Source: Bremia lactucae (lineage: Eukaryota > Oomycota > Peronosporomycetes > Peronosporales > Peronosporaceae). Taken from it: DNA of 64,000 nucleotides. This document shows, piece after piece, positions 54,421 to 64,000 of this stretch (within the stretch, counting starts at the first letter, position 1; every line of letters begins with the position of its first letter). Position numbers and translations under genes: made by a program. The DNA lies in NCBI RefSeq assembly GCF_004359215.1, contig NW_027152180.1, forward strand, positions 8,833-72,832, in the 5' to 3' direction. Below the pieces are notes generated by a model that worked only from the letters and a program-made list of their open reading frames with translations, did no database searches and was not told the DNA's origin.

Positions 54421-54479
54421 GCATACTTACGTCACCAGAGTGATCATCTTCCACGGGGGGACTCGCCCGAGCACAGCCA

Positions 54480-54558
54480 TTTCATCGTATTCAATTAAGT
54501 GGTGTTATAATGACCACTCTATCCAATGACAGTCAGACTGATTTTCGTTTAAGGGGGG
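54480..54558 (+). other. Polypurine tract and 3' end of an LTR-A element
   Basis: The inverse of 29614-29690: taatgaccactctatccaat, gacagtcagactgatt, then TTTAAGGGGGG directly before the LTR. It replaces the native 3' end of the LTR-C element, so the LTR-C element is chimeric here. Confidence 0.65.
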
Positions 54559-54987
54559 CTACGGGGTGTATCGTCACATGAAATAACACTTAAAAGTTGT
54601 TAATTAATATATTATCTAAAAGGTAGATAATATTTAGACAAATTACTTTACATGGTAATATTCTGATTCATTGGTAGATATAGACCATGATATCTACTTT
54701 CTCCACGGTCCAGTCAGCGCTGGACGCGCGCAAAGAGAGAGACAGATAAGACTTTATTACATGTTTTGTATTAATTTATAATTAAGTTAGTATTAAATAG
54801 ATAGAAACGGAAGAGCTAACTAATATAAAATACAGTTTTATATAAACCTCTTCAAAGCAAGTATTTTAAAGAGAGTTTTACTCTGCACATACTAGTATAC
54901 GTGAAATGACGTGAGGCACCGCTCACACTGAGGCAGTGCGAAGTGGACTTGTACTGAAGCAGTACAAGTCAGTAGTGCCCCGTTACA
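54559..54987 (+). mobile_element. LTR-A, plus orientation
   Basis: Start degenerate (CTACGGGGTGTATCGTCACA), end GTGCCCCGTTACA at 54987. With the minus-orientation LTR-A at 55031-55469 it forms an inverted repeat with a 43-bp spacer. Confidence 0.8.
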
Positions 54988-55548
54988 TTTTCTCTTTTCG
55001 AAGCCTTGGTCTAGACCCTCAAAGCTAAGTTGTAACTGGGCACTACGACTTGTACTGCTTCAGTACAAGTCCACTTCGCACTGCTTCAGTTGCGAGTGGT
55101 GCCTTACGTTACTTCACGTACACTAGTACGTGCAGAGGAAGACTTTTTTAAGACAAGTAATTTAAAGAGGGTTAAATGAAAACTGTATTAATATAATTAA
55201 GTTTCTTCTCTTTCTATCTGTTAATGTAAGCTAACTATAAACTAATACTAAACATTCAATTAAAATCTTATCTGTCTCTCTCTCTTTGTTTACGTTTACA
55301 GCTGATTAGTCTGCGGATAAATAGATATAACGGCTTATACCTATTTATGGATAATATTTCCGAGCATTACTATATAAAGTAATATTCTCCAAATATTATC
55401 TACCTTCTAGATAATATATTAATTAACAACCTTAATTTTTAATTTCTTGTAACGATACACCCCGTTACATCACCCCTCCCTTAAACGACAATCACTGTGA
55501 CTGTCATTGGATGGAGTGGTCACTATGTGACCACTTAATTTAAAAATA

Positions 55549-56088
55549 TTGTTGATTGATCAGAACCATCATTTTAAATTCCATCGCATGAAGAATAAAT
55601 CCATGCGGGATGCTGGTAGTGCGGAGCCTTCGGCTGCGGTTCATGCAGCCGCGAGTGACGCACTAATGTCTCTTGAGGCAGACGTTCCGTCTGCCGTAGT
55701 ATCTTCTTCTCGCGCAACACTAGATGTTGCGGGTGCACGTGGTTGTTCATCACGTGAATACGACCCCTCTTTAGAGGTCGACTACGAATGCGAATTGGAC
55801 TCGGATAGAGATCCACGGTTTACGGCGGAGTTCTGGCAATCCGTGTTCCGAGAGATCGGAACACGGCTGACTATGTCAACATCCGGTCACCCAGAAACGG
55901 ATGGTCAAACAGAACGCGTAAATCGCGTCCTCGAAGAGATACTTCGAGGTTACGTCCAATCGTATCCGAGTTGGAGCGAGTTTTTACCGATGGTCGAATT
56001 CGCCATCAATAATTCGGTGCATGCGTCTACAACGCATACACCGTTCTTCGTGAATGGCTTATGCCATCCTCGCGTCCGTGTTGTGTAG
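55549..56088 (+). pseudogene. Chimeric open frame: aORF start joined to integrase
   Basis: A 179-codon open frame. Its first part from M at 55588 (MKNKSMRDAGSAEPSAA to SLEVDYECEL) is the aORF N-terminus, similar to 29732-29940. At about 55800 it switches to the gypsy integrase core (DSDRDPRFTAEFWQS, SGHPETDGQTERVNRVLEEI, AINNSVHASTTHTPFFVNGL). That integrase fragment is on plus while the element's gag is on minus, so it has been inverted. It ends at a TAG 56086-56088. It is open by chance joining, not a recognised gene. Confidence 0.75.
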
Positions 56089-56376
56089 ACAACTCGAAGA
56101 GGGTAAAAGGGGATGTCTATTCCCTTTCTTCGCCCTGGGGAAGGGCTCGCATCTCTATTGAGATGCGTGACGCGATTGACGTTTTGCAATCGATTTTCAA
56201 GCGCCAGGGGCGCGTGTTTTCCAATGGGCCTTCTGAACCATCGGATGGGTCTCGTCATACTGATGGACGAGGCCCTCAACGTCAGCAACCAGCTGGGAAC
56301 GAGGCTCCCAGCTGTCATGTGAAGGTGTATAACCACGCCAGCGAACAAGATAACTCGTTCGGTGTCCCTTCACATC

Positions 56377-57159
56377 CTATTGGTTCTGGATCCGTTCCAC
56401 AAGGAAACGTTGACCCCTGTGGGAATCCACCAATGGTTGTGGTGAAGGAGGGAGCTGTTCCGCGACGGATATTGCTTTTTCAAGCGTATCCAGTTCCAGG
56501 CGGAACAGGTGGATCTTTACGGGACCATCCGTTAGACCTTGCATGAACACCGTAAACAACGTGTGTTCATGGACTGGTTTATTTGTAATACAACTCGCTA
56601 AGAGTCGTATGTGCTCGGCATATGCGTGAACATCACGCTTGGCTTGCTTGAGTTTCAGAAGCTCTGAACGAGCTCTGAACTCAGCCCTTGACGGTTTAAA
56701 TGGCTGTTTGAGCCGGGCTATAAAAGCCTCTAGAGACCCAAAGACGTATGGGTCGCGCAACTTAAGGCCTAATGCCCAAGTTTTGGCACGACCTGCCAAA
56801 TTTCATTGAGCGAATGCGACTTGCATTTGCTCGTCGCCGATGTGACGTGCCCTTATTGCATCGTCCAACTCGACAAACCATCTCAAGAGGGAGTCTTCTT
56901 CGACTCCCCTATACTTAGAGATGTGAATCTTTAAAGTTTTGGGACGACGCGTTTGCGTCATCCCATGTACAGGGGTCCGTACCTGTTGTAACCTCAACAG
57001 TTCTGCCTGTTGAGAGCCTTGCTGATTCAGCAAGGCCACCGTTTCCTTCATCTCGTCAAGTTCATGTTGTATGAGCTTTGCGATGGCTGAATGGAGGGCA
57101 TCTCTGTCCAAATTGGACAGCATTGCCATGATTGTATCGTTTCCTACGGTCGAACTCAT
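56377..57159 (-). pseudogene. Gag fused to chromodomain, copy 2
   Basis: Near-identical to copy 1: the frame 57159-56803 starts MSSTVGNDTIMAMLSNLDRD; the same TGA (56802-56800) follows, then 56799-56377 ends QPLVDSHRGQRFLVERIQNQ. The shared deletion junction and shared stop show both copies descend from one already-deleted element. Confidence 0.85.
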
Positions 57160-57758
57160 TCGTTCGACCGCACTCCTTTCTATGTCACTTAGAATGGAGT
57201 AGCTTTTACGGGAAACGTGATGCGTATTCCCACTATCATCTAACAGTCCATGTTAGATGTAGTAAATGTGGTTCTTGGACGGACTACAAGTGCTACCATG
57301 TGTAACGGGGCACTACGACTTGTACTGCTTCAGTACAAGTCCACTTTCGCACTGCTTTAGTTGCGAGTGGTGCCTTACGTTATTTCACGTACACTAGTAC
57401 GTGCAGAGGAAAACTTCTCTTTAAAGTAAGTAGCACAAAGGGTGTTAAATGAAACCTGTATCAATATAATTAAGTATCTCTTGTTTCTATCTGTCAACCC
57501 TAACTTAATTATAACTAATACTATACATGCATTTGAATTGTTATCTTATCTTATCTTATCCATCTATCTTTTTCGTTTACATCTACAATTGATTAGTCTG
57601 CGGGATCAATAGATATAATGGCCTATATCTATTTATTGATAAGATTTCTGCAAATTACTATTTAAAGTAATATTTTCCAAATATTATCTACCTTTTAGAT
57701 AATATATTAATTAACAAACTTTAAATGTTAATTTCATGTAACGATACCACCCGTTACA

Positions 57759-58314
57759 CTTCCAGCCGAATGACGCCTTCCACCGTGATATGGGCTTGGA
57801 GGGAGAGGCTATCACGCACGCAACGCGGATCTCTCAGCATAAGGTTGGGCGTCTCCAAATTGGATGGGCAACATAGCGCCATCACCCTTCCAAATTAGCT
57901 CGCTGCGCTCATCAATACTATGAGGTGATGGCAGCGGTGTCGACTCATTTTAGTCAGCGATAAGCGACGAATCTACATCCTCACTGTGAAAGTGAGATGG
58001 ATTTGTAAGTCCAGTTAGCGCGACAGCAGCAGTAGCTGTCGGCGTTGTAACTGTGGCACTAGGCAACGGCTGCGTTTTATCGCTGAGCGTGCGCTTCGTG
58101 CGCGGTGGTAAGGGCGTATCTGAAGACGACCCATCATCTTCGCCCCTCTTAGGTGACATGGTTTGCTCAGTGTGGGTGCACAGAGGTCGCTAGAGTGACC
58201 AAGAGGACTAGAGCGGCGCGTGAAGCAGCTCGTTGTCCTTCGCACCTCTGACGAATTTGCATAATGTCAATTCGTTGTTTAAGGGAAGAAATTTTAACGG
58301 GCCAAAGGTGCCCT
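57759..58314 (+). pseudogene. 3' end of a gypsy element, with antisense frame
   Basis: Plus strand: after CTTCC a frame reads PNDAFHRDMGLEGEAITHAT and VGRLQIGWAT then TAG, and continues the element 4 frame if joined to 29109. On minus, ATG at 58159 opens a 69-codon frame (MSPKRGEDDGSSSDTPLPPR, then SHFHSEDVDSSL, ends 57950), beginning 156 bp inside the LTR-B. Position and strand are those of an antisense ORF start in an LTR-B element, but there is no sequence match to the LTR-A aORF. It could also be chance. Confidence 0.45.
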
Positions 58315-58692
58315 ATTTACACAATCCTCGTTAAGTACACTTTGTGTACTTAAGGGGAAGGTCAATTACTTATTGGAAATAATTAGACCCAGCACTTGGG
58401 TGTGGTTCGCATTGCGACCTATTCTTGTGTATGTGATGTACTTGAGGGATTCACATTAACGAGGTTGACGGCTAGCGTTATCAAAGAAACAAGGTATACT
58501 TATCAGTGCATATTTACAGAGATATCATTTATGATTGGTCGAATAGGGTTGTTTTTAATACGAGTAATCATAAATCAATCTAAAAACTATTTTCTAGTTG
58601 GCAGGTGCCCACGTGGAGCCGGATTACCGTTCCCGTGACGTCACTGAAACTAAGGTTTTTAGTTCGTTGGGTGAGGTCGCTGAGGCGCCCAC
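58315..58692 (+). repeat. LTR-B, 3' part missing
   Basis: Starts TATTTACACAATCCTCG and matches 1336-1730 (cgttaagtac, ggtcaattac, tagaccca, ttgggtgaggtcgct, gcgcccac). It breaks off exactly where LTR-A starts at 58693, so element 5 inserted into it; the missing part should lie beyond the window. Confidence 0.75.
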
Positions 58693-59145
58693 TATAACGG
58701 GGTGATAATACTTAAAGGATGCTAATTAATAATTTATCTAAATGGTAGATAATATGTGGAGAATATTACTTTCCATGGTAATAGTCTGAAAGAGTTTATT
58801 CATTGGTAGATGTAGACAATTGTATCTACTTCTCCGCGGTCCAGTCAGCACTGGACCCGCGCAAAGAGAGAGACAGATAAGACTTTATTACATGTTCTGT
58901 ATTAGTTTATAATTAAGTTAGTATTAAGTAGATAGAAACCGAAGAACTTTATAGTATCAAATACAAATTTTAATTAACTCTCTATGAAGCAAGTGCTTTT
59001 AAAGAGAGAGTCTTCATCTGCACTACTAGTGTACGTGAAGTGACGTGAGGCACCACTCGCACTGAAGCAGTACAAGTCGGCAGTGCCCCGTTAGACCTTG
59101 TAGCAGTTAGTAGTCCATCCAAGGATTACAAATTCATCATCTAAC

Positions 59146-60158
59146 ATGGACATGATAGATGATGATGGAAATACGCATCACGTTTCGAGTAATATATACT
59201 TCTTTCTAAGTGACATAGAAACGAGTGCGGTCGAACGAATGAGTCCGACCGTAGGAAACGATACAATCATGGCAATGCTGTCCAATTTGGACAGAGATGC
59301 CCTCCATTCAGCCATCGCAAAGCTCATACAACATGAACTTGACGAGATGAAGGAAACGGTGGCCTTGCTGAATCAGCAAGGCTCTCAACAGGCAGAACTG
59401 TTGAGGTTACAACAGGTACGGACCCCTGTACATGGGATGACGCAAACGCGTCGTCCCAAAACTTTAAAAATTCACATCTCTAAGTATAGGGGAGTCGAAG
59501 AAGACTCCCTCTTGAGATGGTTTGTCGAGTTGGACGATGCAATAAGGGCACGTCACATCGGCGACGAGCAAATGCAAGTCGCATTTGCTCAATCAAATTT
59601 GGCAAGTTGTGCCAAAACTTGGACACTAGGCCTTATATTGCGCGATCCATACATCTTTGGGTCGCCAGAGGTTTTTAAAGCCCGGCTCAAACAGACGTCT
59701 GAACCGCCAAGGGCTGAGTTCAGAGCTCGTTCAGAGCTTCTGAAACTCAAGCAAGGCAAGCGTGATGTCACGCATATGCGGAACAGGTGGATCTTTACGG
59801 GACCATCCGTTAGACCTTGCATGAACACCGTAAACAACGTGTGTTCATGCAAGGTCTTACGGATGGTCCCGTAAAGACCCAACTGTTCCGCTTATAACTG
59901 GATATGCTTGAAGAAGCAATATTCGTTTCGATTTAGACGGACTTTAGCTTGAAACAGGGTCAACCTCGCTCGTCATCGTATCGTCCTCCAAGACGACAGG
60001 AGCTTGTAGGTCCAGAACCAATGGACCTTTTTTACGTCGAAAGCGAAAGACGTCGCTTTTCGAACAATAAGCGATTGCAGAGATGCAATCGCTGTCAAAA
60101 GTTAGGTCACTACGCTCATGATCCTAGTGCCCCCACGCCCAGTACCGAGGGGTACTGA
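59146..60158 (+). pseudogene. Element 5 gag
   Basis: A long open frame 59146-59874 starts MDMIDDDGNTHHVS, with NLDRDALHSAIAKLIQHELD, SKYRGVEEDSLLRWFVEL and FAQSNLASCAKTWTLGL. At 59770 coding is disrupted by a 114-bp palindrome. It resumes at 59949 and ends in the zinc knuckle CNRCQKLGHYAHDPS. It is the best gag of the LTR-A family in the window: the capsid region keeps TCA where the deleted copies have TGA. Confidence 0.85.
59778..59891. repeat. 114-bp foldback (palindrome) in gag
   Basis: Left arm gcggaacaggtggatctt... and right arm ...aagacccaactgttccgc pair over about 53 bp each with few mismatches, around a centre at about 59834. The normal gag sequence (11255-11330) contains only the right arm, so the left arm is an inverted copy of it. 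The normal sequence has a short inverted repeat (GAACAC..GTGTTC) at the turning point. Confidence 0.85.
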
Positions 60159-61980
60159 ACATACTTATGGACACAATACCAAAAAGGGCAATGGTCCCGG
60201 GTCCGAATTTGTTGCGAAAGCGCAAAAGCGAGCGAGCCGCTAAAAAATGGTCGGGCGGATCAATAGGGGCGCAACGCCCTACTAATCCAGCAATCTCAAG
60301 AGAACTTGCAAATCTCTTGATAAAAATTGCTCCAGACACACAATCATTATATGTATCTGCACCTGACGATGAGGTATCCCTCATCACGTTGAAATCAAAA
60401 GTGACGAATTATTCGTCACCTAGAGCTCCAGTGGACTGTGGGATTCGACCGTAGAGGACCTGACTGTGATAGCGCAACCACAGTCGAAAGACGTTGGGAA
60501 TAAGTCCTGACGTACTTGAGGAGAAATCTCCTCATATAGTTAATGCTGAAGTGACTAGACTTCAGCAGCCCGGGAAATTTTACTCTCGGCAGCCTGTAGA
60601 AATATCTCAGGATTAAACCGAGACATTAAATGTCTTGGTTAATGACGGATCAAGAGAAGGTGCTTATACTCTTCATCTGTTTGCGCCTCCGAAGGCAACT
60701 TCGGAGATACTTGAATAACCCTAGGACCCAAACGGTTTTGAGAGATTTGCATAGTGGTAGAATCAAGCAGATCTGCGTGCTCGTCAATGTGGACGAATTC
60801 GCAACCGATATTCAGTCAGCGGTAATTTTTGCAGAGATGTTTACGCGGTAGTGCCACTGCTTCATGACACAGACCTTCGAGCCCGGTTTGAGCTCGATAT
60901 CATGTCGAGTTCCTTTATGTTTAGGCAACTTGCATAGAACTGCTCCAGATAACACATCCCTGAATTCAATCAAATCCTTGTATAAAGGATTTGTCTTTAG
61001 TGACTCCCAGAATTGAGTAGTATATCTCTCAATCCGAGTCTTTGCATCGACAACACTTTCGCCCATCGATGAGCTGCTGAGAACCCGTTCGTAGTACTTG
61101 TAATCGATAAACTATTTATCGATCGATTAAAAGCAGGCCAATATATGGGAGTCAACCTCTCATATGGCTCTCCGACCTTCTGTGTGCGAAAGGCCACGGG
61201 AGGGTGCCGGATAGTGCACGCATTCAATAAACTGAATGCTGCAACGGTACCGGCTCAAACGATGATAACTAGAAAAGACGTAATCATAGATGGTATGTCT
61301 AAGAGTACCATCATTTTGTCTATGGATCTGATGGATGGATTTTATCAGATTTTTAAGCGTGAACGGGACATCCCGTAAGCAGCAGTGAGCACTCCCAGTG
61401 ATATGCTCTGGGAATGGCTAGTTATACCACAGGGACTTAGTAACGCCCCTGGAACATTCAACAGATGCTTAGCGAATCTATTGAGACCGGTGCGAGAATT
61501 CGCACCGAGATATATTGACGATGTATTTGTCCATAGCCGGGCAATAAACGGAAAGACGGACGTGGAAGTTCACAAAACTCACGTTCGTCACGTGTTACAC
61601 TTATGCGAAAGCATAAGTTGTACGCTAATCTCAAGAAGTGTATGTTCGCTGCAAGCGAAATACCACTTCTTGGGTGCATCGTTGGAAAACACAGCGTGCG
61701 CCTGATCCCTAAAATATCAACGCAATTAGCGACTGGCCAGTTCCATTCGATGTCAAGGGACTCAGAAAGTTCCTTGGATCAGCGGCGTACTTGCACAAGT
61801 ACTCCTGCAATTATGCCGAGATGACAGTTCATCTCTCTCGTCTCTTAAAAAAGATGAGAAATGGCTATGGAACGCTAATTGTCAGCGTTCCTTTGAAGGT
61901 ATCAAGCAAAGCTTGATGCAATCGCCCATCTTGGCGATTGCAGATCAAGATAGACCATTTCATGTGGTCTGTGACGCCAG
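60159..61980 (+). pseudogene. Element 5 protease, RT and RNase H start
   Basis: Protease remnant APVDCGIRP then TAG (about 60427-60452). The RT leader (60838-61089) is inverted. RT proper follows: IIDGMSKSTIILSMDLMDGF (61286), WLVIPQGLSNAPGTFNRC, and an intact PRYIDDVFVHSR (about 61507-61542), HKLYANLKKCMFAASEIPLL. RNase H starts at about 61935 (DRPFHVVCDASD) and is cut at 62030. Confidence 0.8.
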
Positions 61981-62030
61981 CGATTCTGGGCGTTAATTCA
62001 ATACGATACAGACGGCGTGGAGCGCGTCGT

Positions 62031-63480
62031 CTGTTTCTTGTTGCAGTATTAGAATCGATCACGGCTCCGGGCTGTGCCCGTGTCTTTATCGACACGGTAT
62101 TCAAACTCCACGATTTACCCTGTGAACTAGTCTCGGATAATGATCCACGGTTCACGGTAGAGTTTTGGCAATTTGTGTTCTGATTCTCGCGGAACACGGC
62201 TGCCTATATATACTTCTGATCATCCAAAGACAGATGGTCAGACAGAACGCGTAATCGGGTCCTCGAAGAGATATTTCGAGGTTACGTACAATTGTATCCG
62301 AACTGGAGCGAGTTTTTACCGTGGTCGAGTTCGCCATCAACAATTCAGTGCATGCATCTACAACGCATACACCGTTCTTCGTGAATGGATTGTGCCATCC
62401 TCGCACACCCACCCAATTAGAGGGATCCTCTAGTTTAAGGGGGGGGGACTCGCACGAAAAAAAAACATTTCTGGTTCATGCTCATCACGTGTCGAAGTCA
62501 CCAACGACGCGAGTGATGTCGATGTCGAAGCAATCGACATCGAATATAGGAAAGATTATGGCAGTGCGCACAAAGCGCACTGAAAAAGACAAAGCAAATG
62601 AGTTAGCAGAGGAATTTCTGCTGACTTGAAAATCAGTAATCCGTTTCATACAGAATTCCACTGCTAACGCAGTGGACCGTCAGAAACGGGTCGCAGACAA
62701 ACATGGAAGAGCAAATGTTCTTTCATGTTTGTAATTAATGACCTGGTACTACTCTCTTCGGTAAACTTACCTAAGCGTGAAGTCACTAATGTGGGTAGCA
62801 GAGAGCACTACCCAAGTTCATTGGGACTTTCCGCGTACTGCATTGCAGAGGCAATGCGTACACAATAGAATTGATACGTAGGATGCGTTTGCATCCTACG
62901 TTTTACGTTGGTCGGCTCCGCCCGTACCATCAGTACGCGGCTTCTTCCGAGGACGAATTTGACCACCCTATTAAGAACCCTTAGAAGAATCTTGTGGTCA
63001 CGAACCAGATTCTCATGCTGAATCTGGAGATACTCATGTCGAATCCGAAGATCCTCGAAACCGCGATGAGCTGACGACAGCTCATCACGAAGAGCGTGAA
63101 ATTCCGTTCTTACTCCAACATGGAATACGCTCTTTTCGAACGGTCTTCCAACCGTTCGATATAGTGAGCCTGCACCATCTGCTCCAACGAGTGACGCTTA
63201 CCGCGCTCGTGTTCAAGATCTCTCCAATTCATGGAGGCAGCGGTCGAGTTGTCATGCTTCGACTCTAGATCCGACACAAGTCGGATCTAATTTATTTCTT
63301 CCACCACAACCATTGGTGGATTCCCACGGTGGTCAACGTTTCCTTATGGAACGAATTTAAAATCACCGTGATATGAGGGGCAGCGAACGAGTTATCTGGT
63401 ACGCTGGCGCGGTTACCTACCTTCCCATGACAGCTGGGCTTTGTCCGTCAGTATGACAAGACCTATCCGATGGATCAGAA
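62031..63480 (+). pseudogene. Element 5 integrase core and chromodomain remnant
   Basis: Begins inside the core after a deletion that removed the zinc-binding region: ESITAPGCARVFIDTVFKLH, ELVSDNDPRFTVEFWQF (62046-62180), then TERVIGSSKRYFE, AINNSVHASTTHTPFFVNGL (62330-62390). The C-terminal barrel is near 62740-62930 (LPKREVTNVGS, FYVGRLRPYHQYAA-like). A chromodomain start is near 63300-63360 (PPQPLVDSHGGQRF). Frames are broken many times. Confidence 0.75.
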
Positions 63481-64000
63481 GGTCCATCGAAAAACAACGC
63501 GCCCCAAGCGCATGTAAAGCGGTTGCAAAACGTCAATCGCATCGCGCATCTCGATAGAGAAGCGAGCCCTTCCTCAGGGCGAAGAAAGGGAATAGACACC
63601 CCCTTTCACTCGTTTGTGTTGTCAACACATTTCACGGACAGGGATCGCCCCAGTCAGGCATGAAAGTCCTCCTTCACGAGACAACCAATGCAATTCAATC
63701 GTTGCACCGGTTGGAGTTCGTTTCACAAAGAGGGAAGGCACGAGAGACGGTGCTGGCAATGAGAAATCATCCTCATCGTTGGAACCAAACATGATGTAAC
63801 GAATGCTATCAGCATGTCTACCCGATTGAGCCCCGCATTCGAAGGCTCATAGTCAGCCACCTGACGATGATCAGGCGACTGTTCTATTCTCCCCGAGTCA
63901 GCCACTTCGTCCGACTCGCATTCGTAGTCGACATCCAAAGAGGGGTCGCATTCACGTGGTGACCCCCCACGTGCACTCGCAACATTTAGAGTTGCGGGAA
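63417..64000 (-). pseudogene. Antisense ORF of element 5, cut by window edge
   Basis: Minus-strand blocks: near 63940 VDYECESDEVADSGRIEQSP, EPSNAG, then after shifts the FHASRGV-type region and at 63599-63417 PFLRPEEGLASLSRCAMR, FDGPSDPSDRSCHTDG. They match 29930-30010 and 30660-30810 in order. The middle (PERLINSL to REAWFQ) is deleted between about 63760 and 63700. The N-terminus and 3' LTR lie beyond the window. Confidence 0.7.

Larger units (their letters stand above)
55031..57758 (-). mobile_element. Internally deleted LTR-A element, copy 2
   Basis: Minus-strand element: 3' LTR 55031-55469, 5' LTR 57301-57758. Interior: aORF start (plus), an inverted integrase fragment, and from 56075 a stretch almost identical to copy 1 up to its 5' LTR (56087-57315 against 30639-31870). 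The flanks aagt-side TAAGT and right CTTCC do not match each other. Confidence 0.85.
58693..64000 (+). mobile_element. Element 5: LTR-A gypsy element, open at the window end
   Basis: 5' LTR 58693-59095 (TATAACGGGG to GTGCCCCGTTAGA), gag, pol, then the antisense ORF running into the window edge. Same order as element 1. Most frames are broken; it has a foldback in gag (59778-59891), a micro-inversion in pol (about 60838-61089) and a deletion from RNase H into integrase at about 62030. Confidence 0.85.

Noticed and set aside
57950..58159. Gag start of a minus-strand LTR-B element
   Set aside because: The neighbouring LTR-B is in plus orientation, so this side is the 3' end of its element; the frame also does not resemble the LTR-B gag at 24677.
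1..64000. CRISPR array, operons, riboswitches, bacterial-type terminators
   Set aside because: No regularly spaced repeats of that kind; introns and transposon types show a eukaryotic nuclear genome.

Overview
This window looks like a repeat-rich stretch of an oomycete nuclear genome, probably Peronosporales (Phytophthora or a downy mildew). The clues are short GT..AG introns of about 60-90 nt, a secreted GH17 glucanase fused to a ricin-type lectin, large intron-poor genes, chromodomain Ty3/gypsy elements whose LTRs begin TGTAACG and end CGTTACA, tRNA-derived SINEs and Mutator-like transposons. The organism is inferred; nothing in the window proves the species.

Five intact-looking host genes lie in two islands. 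Left island: tubulin-folding cofactor D (2069-6500, six exons resolved here) and a secreted GH17 plus ricin-lectin protein (7049-8380). Right island: a RluA-type tRNA pseudouridine synthase (32531-33967, minus), a 2036-residue FANCM-type helicase that carries an internal PHD-zinc-knuckle-PHD module (34246-40356, minus), and pyrroline-5-carboxylate reductase (41174-42427, four exons). Two broken host genes were also found: an HNH-nuclease-like relic (776-1320, minus) next to a solo LTR, and a VPS4 ATPase relic that keeps an intron (about 8940-9400, minus).

Nearly everything else is transposon. I use local names for four LTR types. LTR-A belongs to a chromodomain gypsy family: element 1 at 9520-17415, deleted copies at 29110-32226 and 55031-57758, element 5 at 58693-64000, and the LTR at 54559. 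LTR-B belongs to a second gypsy family: solo LTR at 1336, minus-strand element 3 at 21046-25208, truncated LTR at 58315. LTR-C belongs to an element at 47227-54440 and a cluster at 25209-26200. LTR-D (1-374, 46610-47226) resembles LTR-B over part of its length. A Mutator-like element (42764-46492) with about 140-bp terminal inverted repeats encodes a FAR1/MULE transposase and an OTU-type cysteine protease domain; it sits inside an LTR-A and is itself invaded by gypsy debris. A 586-bp MITE sits in another LTR-A and a 262-bp SINE with a perfect 15-bp target duplication sits in element 3.

The strongest unexplained signals are: (1) a long ORF on the strand opposite gag-pol, between the chromodomain and the 3' LTR, with recognisable protein-level homology between the LTR-A and LTR-C families despite strong divergence; (2) the MULE with an OTU protease; (3) the FANCM-PZP fusion; and (4) two LTR-A elements 25 kb apart whose outer flanks match as a target-site duplication and rejoin an open reading frame of the host element, so that the whole right gene island looks as if it had been placed inside one element, by recombination or by assembly error. 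A 571-bp run of N (12643-13213) flanked by a near-duplicate shows that assembly in this repeat landscape needs caution.
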